Positions 56,830 to 64,000 of a stretch of 64,000 nt of DNA are shown here, one piece after another (position 1 is the stretch's first letter; each line of letters begins with the position of its first letter). This DNA comes from Pseudo-nitzschia pungens (Eukaryota; Bacillariophyta; Bacillariophyceae; Bacillariales; Bacillariaceae). The stretch spans positions 1,817,346-1,881,345 of the forward strand of contig CM074761.1 of NCBI GenBank assembly GCA_037355855.1, given 5' to 3'. The position numbers and the translations under genes were made by a program. The notes under the pieces are model-generated. The model had not been told where the DNA came from. It was given only the letters and a program-made list of their open reading frames with translations, and did no database searches.

Positions 56830-58138
56830 CTATTTCGTAGGGTACAACGAACTGATTTCACTTTTTCGCACGTATTGCAGGACATAAGCATTGCTTGTCC
56901 GTCCTCCCCATCCAAATGAATTTTTGTTTTTGTTTCGAAACAAACGTCCAATTCTCCGATGTAAACCACCGCTTTGCTTCTTGCTTTGTTGTTGTCCACC
57001 AAATGCATCCGCAGTGACGTCGTCAAAGCTCACCTCATCAACTTTGTCGTCATTGAAGCGATACCACGCATTGCTTTGCATATCTGGTCGCACGTAAGCA
57101 TAGTAATGGCCGACGCCGTACTCTCCCATGTGAACCACTACGGCTTGCAGTTCATATTCTGCTCGGGGATCGTTTCCTTCGACGTCGACACAAATAGTTG
57201 CCAGGTCAAGAGACTTCGGAAAGGTGAATCGATTGTTGAGTTTGGTCGTGGTATCAGTCTGCCAGTCGTAATTGAAACGTTTCAAGTGGAATTGCAAAAT
57301 AGCAGGAAGGCCTTTTGCTACCAGAGACTGCCCCTTGTGGGCATCCACCTTGTCCGCTCCTTTCTCTGGTCTCCATCCGTTGCCCTCAGCGACGCTCAGC
57401 ACCTCTGGTTCGCCGAAAGAGTCCTTTAGCGAATCTAGTAACGAGGAACTGTCAAGTTGTGTTCGCGCCGAGATAAATGGTGGTCCAAGTTAAAAATTGC
57501 CATGTGGAAAACAACATCATCATCGCAACGAGGCACACACACACCACTTACCTCGTCGAAACATCCAAAGACAAATCCAAAAATACTTCGTCTCTCCGTT
57601 TTTCCCTTCCAGAACCGTCGATTGCGGATATGTAGTCCTCGTATACCCCCTTGTACAGATCCGAAAGCTTTTCAATTCCGACAGCTGGCAGCAGCAATTT
57701 CCAAAACTCTTGCGAGTCTTGCTGTACCATTGGTGGAATGCCGAGTCGCATGCAGAAAGATCTAGGCATGTAAGGCAATGAACTTCGCTCCGCAGCCGCC
57801 ATCATGTTTTCGACGACTTCCTTCAGGGCCAGCGCCGCTTCGGTGGTTTCCTCTCGATCCTCTTCCGAAACTTCATCGTCATCACCTTCCGATACGGGCA
57901 AAATCTCTGATTTTGTCACAGATGTGGCGACCTCCCGCACCGCGGGAATGTGAAAGGCACACTGGAGCTGTGCATTCATGTAACATGTATTCCCTAGATT
58001 CCTAAGACCATTCGAAACAATCGGCGATGATTTCTTTGCTTCACACAACGCCAGCACGCCAATGGTAGATGGCCCATAACTGCCAAACAAGCCGAAGATG
58101 GCCAGGAGAGCAAGAAGCCACTTCATTGTCCTGTGCAT
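56830..58138 (-). CDS. Ubiquitin-specific protease with hydrophobic signal-like N-terminus
   Basis: Exon 1 (58138-57552) and exon 2 (57448-56830), joined by a 103-bp GTAAGTGG...TTGACAG intron, give 401 residues. The N-terminus, MHRTMKWLLALLAIFGLFGS, is a signal peptide or anchor. The Cys box NGLRNLGNTCYMNAQLQCAF has the catalytic Cys at residue 52. Other USP blocks are VQQDSQEFWKLLL, LPAILQFHLKRFNYD and the His box EYGVGHYYAYVRPD. A basic linker (HRRIGRLFRNKNKN) precedes the end. The first ATG at 58138 keeps the hydrophobic segment. The family cleaves ubiquitin from proteins and is usually cytosolic or nuclear. An ER-facing or plastid-associated version is unusual, unless the segment is a membrane anchor with the enzyme facing the cytosol. 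Confidence 0.88.
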
Positions 58139-59321
58139 CGCCACACTGGATAGAATAGATGAATCTGTCCGAGATTGACTGCTACCTTCCTCTTAGTTTG
58201 TAATCTATTCGCGAAGATTTCCTGTCTACCGAGAGTATAAGATCTTCCTATCGGTTCCGGAACACTTCCGATTGTCAACTAAGTCGCTCTAAACTGGGAT
58301 GTGGACTGCAACATGTAACATGCAACATGCATTTCGTGTTAGTGTCAGCGTCGAAGTGCCGAAATCCGAAATTTGATATCGGATCAAAGGATTATCCTCC
58401 GCGTGTAATGTTTTCGACACGGTAAGAACGAGGGACGTACCGGTAGAGTTAGCGTTCGGTAACCTTACTATCTGTTTGTTCATCAATCAATTCTTTTCCT
58501 TTCTGAGGAGCAGAGCAGTACGCCTTCGGAGTGAACATATCATACTTTCAAAAACAAGTGTGTGGTCTATTTGATGCTGCTTTTGCGACAATGGCAATCA
58601 TGTCAGAGTGGCAACCACCACTGAATAAGAATGTTGGAATCAAGAAGCAGCATAATCAATGATTTTTGAAATTGGATTTCAAGTACTAGCACTGATGGTT
58701 CCAAACCTATCTACTATTATCAAATTCTTCTTATTGGAAAATACTGACAAAATCCCATTGAAGATGTTGCTTGCTAAGCCTGTCGCTTAGCATACAGCCT
58801 AGCACCTTGTAGAAAGTTACTGGAGGTTTAGTATTCTGTAGCCCTGGCACAGCCCTCTACACAGGGCGCCTTAGCATCCTCCATAGCATCATGTTGAATA
58901 TCTCTACATTATCCAAGAAGTTGTATCGGGATCCAAATTTATTCACGGACAGAAATTTTAACGACCGCAATGAGCAAAGGCACTGAGATTCTGTGCGTTG
59001 CACTGATGTTCATTACTACGTATTTCATAAGGTTTACCGGTAAGGTTACTTTTATTTCAAGGAAGATTTTGTACCTTAAGATTACCGTAACCTTAAAAAA
59101 CGTAAGATTACCGTTACTAACAACGCACCGCCCCAATGCCAATGCCCTGCCTTCAATGATCTTCATCTCCATACAGTATTTTGCAGAAATTCGTGAGACG
59201 GTGTCGAAGCATACTCTCGATGCACTAAAAGAAAGATCTTTTGGGGACCGTCAGTATTATTTGCTGGCTTGATACTCGAGTAGTTTAAAAGCCAGAAGGA
59301 GTTGCAAGCATTTTCACTAGC
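58139..59321. other. Spacer with a copy of the 40-kb repeat family
   Basis: No supported gene. Positions 58770-58915 resemble 40320-40480 (see repeat entry). The 59030-59120 stretch is dense in GGTAAGRTTACC-type words. Short ORFs there are not convincing. Confidence 0.5.
58770..58915 (+). repeat. Diverged copy of the repeat found at 40.3-40.5 kb
   Basis: Shared words in the same order are GCTAAGCCTGT, TTAGCATACAGC, CTGTAGCCC, CTACACAGG and GCCTTAGCA, then TTGAATATCTCTACATTAT versus TGGATATCTTCATAATAT. Spacing is similar. It is an interspersed repeat, older than the copy in the island. Confidence 0.7.
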
Positions 59322-60281
59322 ATGAGCGGAACGAACGATGTCGCCGTGACAATGGCGGCAATATTGGGCTCCATGCTCGCAGCCATCGGGGGACTGGTGG
59401 CGATTCAAACGAAAACCACAGGGGGCGACTCGCGACTGCTGCCGAATCCAAAAACGGAACCATCCAAACGAGCCTATGAGATCTACGCTCTTTGCTACAC
59501 CCCCATCTGGATCTTTGCCTTTGCTTGCATCGTAGCCTTTGGGCTGTACGAAGATTTCGACAAGTGGAGTTACATGAAAGTCTGTGTCGGACTGTCGCTC
59601 CCATTTTTGCTCCAGCCACTGGTGTTTCCATCGGCGGGTAGTCCCGATTGCCCGGACGAGAAACGCCCCCTGCTCGAGCGCTATTCCTTCAAAGCAAACG
59701 TGTGGTTGGCGGTGTACAGTTTCATTGGCAACTACTGGTATACGCACTATTTCTACTCGGTCCTTCGCGCGAAGTATACCATGCCGGCACACCGACTCAA
59801 CAACGTTCCCCTGGCACTCTACTTTGCGACCCATTTCTACTTTTCGACCTACCACGTGTTTTCGAATCTGTTGCTGAGAAAAGTCGTGACCACGTTCGAA
59901 CCCGGAACGGCGCGAAGCGTGCTGTATGTTACGGTGGTGTGTACTTTTGCCTATTTCACGGCGTTCATGGAGACGCTGACAATCAGCGCCTACCCGGATT
60001 ACTCCTTTGAGGATAGGAACATGGCATACACGATCGGTTCGGCCTTTTATGGGATCTATTTCATTGTGAGCTTTCCGGCCTTTTTTGTTTTTGACAGAGA
60101 CATTGACAACAACACCACCCAAGGGGTTACAACAAAAACTACTGTTTGGGACACAATCGTATCGAGTTGCGGATATGGGATGATCATCATGATTTTGCTC
60201 GACAGTGTACGGCTATACTTGGGCATCCCCTTGGTTGTCGGGTCATCCGACGTTGTCTGTTCTATAAATCAACAAATCTAA
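59322..60281 (+). CDS. CPI1: Cycloeucalenol cycloisomerase
   Basis: ATG 59322, 319 residues, no intron. The family features are visible in order: LPNPKTEPSKRAYEIYALCY, WIFAFACIVAFGLYEDF, FSFKAN-type block YSFKANVWLAVYSFIGNYWY, THYFYSVLRAKYTMPAHRLN, NVPLALYFATHFYFSTYHVF and the late membrane segments ending in LYLGIPLVVG. There are about seven hydrophobic segments, so it is an ER membrane enzyme. The known plant enzyme opens the cyclopropane ring of cycloeucalenol to obtusifoliol in sterol synthesis via cycloartenol, a route that diatoms use. Length agrees with plant CPI1 (about 280-330). I see no missing motif. Confidence 0.93.
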   Translation: MSGTNDVAVTMAAILGSMLAAIGGLVAIQTKTTGGDSRLLPNPKTEPSKRAYEIYALCYTPIWIFAFACIVAFGLYEDFDKWSYMKVCVGLSLPFLLQPLVFPSAGSPDCPDEKRPLLERYSFKANVWLAVYSFIGNYWYTHYFYSVLRAKYTMPAHRLNNVPLALYFATHFYFSTYHVFSNLLLRKVVTTFEPGTARSVLYVTVVCTFAYFTAFMETLTISAYPDYSFEDRNMAYTIGSAFYGIYFIVSFPAFFVFDRDIDNNTTQGVTTKTTVWDTIVSSCGYGMIIMILLDSVRLYLGIPLVVGSSDVVCSINQQI

Positions 60282-60410
60282 TGAAACTAGTGTGGTTTTC
60301 TTCGGACAAGTTCACGTTGCAATGAACGGATCGCTTCTCTCCCCCGCCGTTACAGTAGACTCTGTAATTTCGTGTACAAAGTGGTCTGCTGCATCTGTTG
60401 CGTTGGTTTC

Positions 60411-61382
60411 TCATCCATGATTGTTGTCGTTGTTGTTGTTGTTGTTGTTGTTGTCTGCGGCAATTTGTTCCTCGATGATCCGCTGCATCGCCAGCGCGTC
60501 GTCCGGACCGTCGCCGGCTCCGTCCAATCCCAAACGCACGGCAGCCTCGCGTTGCCTCCTTAGCTCCCGTCTCTGATCCAGATCGCGTCTCCGCGCTTTT
60601 TTCCCCGATCTCCGCGCTCGATTCTGGTTGTTGTTGTTATCGTTGTCTTCGTCATTGTCGTCGTCATTGTTGTTGTTGTTGTTGTTGTTGTTGCGTTCAC
60701 GATCGTCCTCGTTCGCTGGTGCCGCTCTGGGACGAAGAGGGGGTGGCTGTTCGTCTGCCCCGTGATTTGCGTTCATGTTCATCATCATCATTCCTCCACC
60801 CAGGTGCTGAGCCAAGAGAGAATCCGCATCGACCGAACCCATCAATTGCTCAAAACCTCGGTTGAACACAGAATACGCGGAGAGGCCGCCTCTATTTTCG
60901 TCGTCGCTGAGACCAATGGTAAATATACCGGTCAGTGCCGTGAGGATAAGGACAATCGGGCCGGCATCTATTGCCCTAGAGTTCAAACAAAACACAACAA
61001 GAAGCACCAGTCAGTCAGTCGGAATCACCTTGGTTTGCCGTTGGAAGGACGAAAAAAGAGAACGATTGCGTTTGACAACCACTTACTCGTGAACCCATCG
61101 GATCAAGTAGTAATAGACAACCACCGCTCCCAGAAACATCCACTGCTTGAGAGTCCGACGACCGGCAAACACGAGCACGGATTTGCAGACACCGGGAATT
61201 CCCAGGATCAAGGAAAGCAGATTGCGAAAAAGCGTCCGTAGGGTTTTGAAAACATTCTCCCGTCTTGATCTCGACAATCGTATCGGTTGGAGCTCGTAAC
61301 AGATCGCCCTCGCCCAGGCTCTCCACCCACCATCCGTGGTTGCATCCCAGAGAGCTCGCGAACGCTTGAATCCCGGCGGCAT
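60411..61382 (-). CDS. SAYSvFN-domain protein (SAYSD1-like)
   Basis: Exon 1 starts at ATG 61382 in a near-ideal context (CCCACCATGC) and runs to 61087. A 111-bp GTAAGTGG...CTCTAG intron leads to exon 2 (60975-60411). The product is 286 residues. After a basic N-terminus come hydrophobic segments (WMFLGAVVVYYYLIRW and IVLILTALTGIFTIGL). The signature RGGLSAYSVFNRGFEQLMGS follows, then DADSLLAQHLGGG. This matches the SAYSvFN domain, known in animal SAYSD1, an ER membrane factor recognising UFMylated ribosomes. The C-terminus is low-complexity, with two poly-Asn runs and a basic coiled segment (RRDLDQRRELRRQREAA). Function by homology is likely but not shown here. Confidence 0.8.
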
Positions 61383-62414
61383 GGTGGGAAGCGCTCGCGT
61401 TGTTTGCAATTACTTCGCACCACTGTACCGGACGTGAGTACCAAAAAATCGCTGGATTGGTGATTCCTGTTTCGCCGATCGAATAAATCTGCCACTCCGG
61501 CTGCCTTCCTCGACGGAATCTGATGCCGGACGAGGACGTCGCTGTATGCTGCGTGGGATATTGTCGGATGCCGTCGTTACTAGTCAACGCTTTCCGATTC
61601 TAATGATGATGAAGAAGATGATTGTGATGATTCTCAAAATGATGCGGGCAAGTGCTCACGTTTCGAGAGTAAGGTCTTACAGTACGTACGTAATGTCCGT
61701 ACGGGTGCTGGTACGGGAGGTTGTGCAACAGCTTAGGATATGACTAACTATGTGTATACGATACATACGATAGTAGCCAAGTTGAAGTGATTGCGTAGGA
61801 TATGACTACTACGTACTATATTTACTATAGTATCCTGTTGCCAACAGCCAAATTCAAGTGTATTGCATAGGGTATGACAGATATGTATCATACATACCAT
61901 AGTCTCCCCTGGGCAACTGTGACAACTGTCAAGTTCGAGTGTCGTTGGTCGCTGCCTAGCGGTAAGACTTACGGTAACGTGCTTTTACCGGCTTCACCCT
62001 GACTACAAATAAGGGAGTTGAAGACTTTCTTTTCATATATGATGTTGAGACCGTCACAATATCACACAGGGCCTACCCTGTGCGTGTACCGCTCACCTAA
62101 TCACAACTACTGGAATAGAACATGATGCAATAAGAGAATCGTCCGAGTTATTTCTAAACAAAGTAAATAGACTGAGGGGTTTCACGTGTTATCATCTCAT
62201 TACCGATCGTATCACACCGTTCCGCACCTGCCTGGGATATATGATGATGCATATCGAGTACAAATAATACGAATGCGAATACGAATGCGAATGCGAGTAC
62301 GAGCACGAGCACGAGTACGAGCACGAGTACACGTAGATGGGGTTTGGTTCAATGCAAAGGAGCAGATCCGAATCTGATCCCAGGAAATAAAGCATTGCTT
62401 TACAACTGTTACAG
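61383..62414. other. Divergent spacer with hexanucleotide repeat
   Basis: No supported gene. A degenerate CGAATG/CGAGCA hexanucleotide array lies at about 62265-62335, just upstream of the STN1-like gene. A GGTAAGACTTACGGTAAC-type word lies near 61960. Confidence 0.5.
62265..62335. repeat. Degenerate CGAATG/CGAGCA hexanucleotide array
   Basis: About eleven 6-bp units grade from CGAATG through CGAGTA to CGAGCA, read directly. Confidence 0.88.
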
Positions 62415-62730
62415 ATGGATGGGTCGGGTGATGATGAGGTACCCGCACCAAGAAACGACGGAATCGCTCCGGACACGAAACTGGACTTTGTGGTCGGAAT
62501 CTCTCCCCAGTACTGGTCATACGTCCCCATGTCGGTGGCGGACGTTTTGAACCTGAAACTCATCGATGGAATCAATTGGATGCATTCGCCACCGGCAGAA
62601 GCAGAGGGTGTCAGCCCCGTGTCGAAATGTCTGTTGCTCGGATATGTGGTGCACGCAACCGAGCGTCGAGACGGGTCGATGGCATACATCATCGACGACG
62701 GAACGGGGTTCATCGACTGTGTCCATTGGT

Positions 62731-62762
<32 letters not shown>

Positions 62763-63704
62763 CCTGAAAATCTTTACCATCTGCCCTCTCTGTCGGGTGG
62801 TCTAGACGATCCAAACGTCGACGGACCATTCACGGTGGGGGAACCGGTTCGCGTCTACGGAAAAATTGAATGTGTTGCCGCGACGTCGAGCACCGCGACC
62901 GGATCCGAGACAACTGCGACGACAACTGCGACGACAACAAGTACAGTTATTGCACGCAGGAACGACGACAACAATCAAGGCTCTGTGGTTCGAGAAATTC
63001 AGGCAACCCTGATGGAACGAGTCGAAGATCACCTGTTGTTCGAATCGCACCACTGGATCCAGCTGTCCAACCTTGCTCCCGTGAACATTCGCTCTTGTCT
63101 CGATTCTGTTGGACCCGCGATTCGGTCTCAAATCTCCAATCGGGACCATCTTCCGGCAGCGGACGACACGGCCTGTGCCTGGCGAATCTTTGGATTGAGC
63201 TGCTCCTGCAATTTGCCATACATGGACGAACTGCTGTATTGCCATTGCCAGTCCAAAGCGGAAACCATCGATCCATCGTTTCGTTTTCGGGATGCCCTGT
63301 TGCGGGAGTTGTTGTCGATGCAATCGCGAATGGCATCGATGCTCCGATTCAAATACAAGGAACTCAGAGAAAACAAGAGTCTCCGAGCAGTGGCTCTGGA
63401 GGAAGTTCGCCCGCAACGAATATTGGAGAAGGAAACCATGATCGACAAGCTTTTTCTTCAAACTTTCCGAGCTCTGAGACACGATGGGATCCTTTGCTTG
63501 CTGAATAGCAACACCGATGAATATCTCTTGATCACAAGAAGCATGGTATTGGAGCCGTTTGTGCGCAGTCTGCTTTCAAACAATCATGCAACGAGGGAGT
63601 CCAAACCAACAAAAGGCAACTTTATCAACTACCAGAAGGCGCCGAAATACATTTCGAAGGTCCACAACGAACGCGTGCTCTATATCAAGCGCTTGCTGAG
63701 TTAA
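62415..63704 (+). CDS. STN1: STN1-like OB-fold protein (CST complex)
   Basis: ATG 62415 gives 429 residues. The N-terminal OB fold shows LDFVVGISPQYWSYVPMSVA, then CLLLGYVVHATERRDGSMAY, IIDDGTGFIDCVHWY and GEPVRVYGKIECV, the STN1/RPA2 order. A run of ten Asn follows VHWY. A second low-complexity Thr-rich insert lies near residues 160-180. The C-terminal part has winged-helix-like segments (DKLFLQTFRALRHDGILCLL, DEYLLITRSMVLEPFVRSLL), as in STN1 C-terminal domains. In known CST, STN1 with TEN1 and CTC1 binds single-stranded DNA and brings polymerase alpha to telomeres and stalled forks. A TTACAG directly before the ATG may be a splice acceptor, so a 5' non-coding exon is possible. Confidence 0.8.
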
Positions 63705-64000
63705 TTTCGCAACACCATGCCACAGTTCGAATCACACAAAGTTGGCTATATTGTAGTATTTCAAATTTGTCGTGTCACGAGTAGGTGAGATTTCTATCGA
63801 AGTCTTTCTTTTATGCGTACAACCAAAGACAGGAAAAAGATCTTCTTCAGAAGGCGACACGCTGTGTAGGATTTATCCCGGGATTATGATCGTTGTAGTT
63901 ATCCCAGTACAAAATACAAGAAAGAGAATTCTAAGCTGTCTCCCTTTATAGGAAATTGGATACTGGATTTAGAACGAGGTTTCTGTTTGCTTTTACTTTC
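63705..64000. other. 3' flank to the window edge
   Basis: AT-rich sequence after the STN1-like stop, with nothing else seen. Confidence 0.5.

Noticed and set aside
61015..61587. Longer N-terminal frame for the SAYSvFN gene
   Set aside because: It has no ATG and is out of phase with the membrane segment. The ATG at 61382 in another frame has a good context and splices in phase.
1..64000. tRNA or rRNA genes
   Set aside because: While reading I saw no stretch with convincing A and B boxes plus a cloverleaf, nor any rRNA-like block. A tRNAscan run would be needed to exclude them fully.

Overview
The window is nuclear DNA from a eukaryote, most likely a pennate diatom. A small protein at 50473-50895 carries the bipartite plastid presequence of diatoms: a signal peptide followed by an ASAFAP cleavage motif. 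Two ORFs resemble protein families expanded in diatoms: a DUF6824-like protein and a protein with a VRFNE...CWYCAEEY core. Introns are short (about 65-230 bp, GT-AG), genes sit on both strands, and many housekeeping genes are recognisable. The species cannot be named from sequence alone.

Layout: 0-4 kb holds the end of a leucine-rich-repeat gene, several decayed or unresolved coding stretches and a long hairpin. 4.3-7.8 kb is one membrane protein with a long disordered tail. 8.2-9.9 kb (minus) is a DCC1-like gene, a subunit of the alternative clamp loader. 11.2-11.8 kb is an unknown protein. 13.5-21.9 kb is one gene of about 11 exons and about 2,436 codons. It appears to join an Ulp1-like cysteine-protease fold to a DUF3638-type SF2 ATPase/helicase-like core. 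23-33.4 kb holds a diatom-specific family member, epsilon-COP, a DUF6824-like protein, a probably plastid-directed coiled-coil protein, and a chromo-like plus Tudor-like protein with tandem repeats and a C-terminal membrane anchor. 33.8-38.6 kb has divergent APC2 and eIF3e genes.

38.6-43.3 kb is a gene-free repeat island. It has two arrays of a ~145-bp repeat in opposite orientation, a ~409-bp element with 40-bp terminal inverted repeats, and a ~0.9-kb CGATCGATT minisatellite. 43.3-60.3 kb is housekeeping again: a Sec23/24-like COPII protein, MON1, two divergent plastid TatA-type proteins, pescadillo, a plastid-type RluD pseudouridine synthase, a ubiquitin-specific protease with a signal-like N-terminus, and cycloeucalenol cycloisomerase. 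60.4-63.7 kb has a SAYSvFN-domain protein and an STN1-like telomere/replication protein.

The genes are not an operon; most are unrelated housekeeping functions. Vesicle and endomembrane traffic recurs (epsilon-COP, Sec23-like, MON1), as does chromosome replication and segregation (DCC1-like, STN1-like, APC2). Spacers between genes carry a recurring near-palindromic GGTAAGRTTACC-type word that is rare inside the coding regions.
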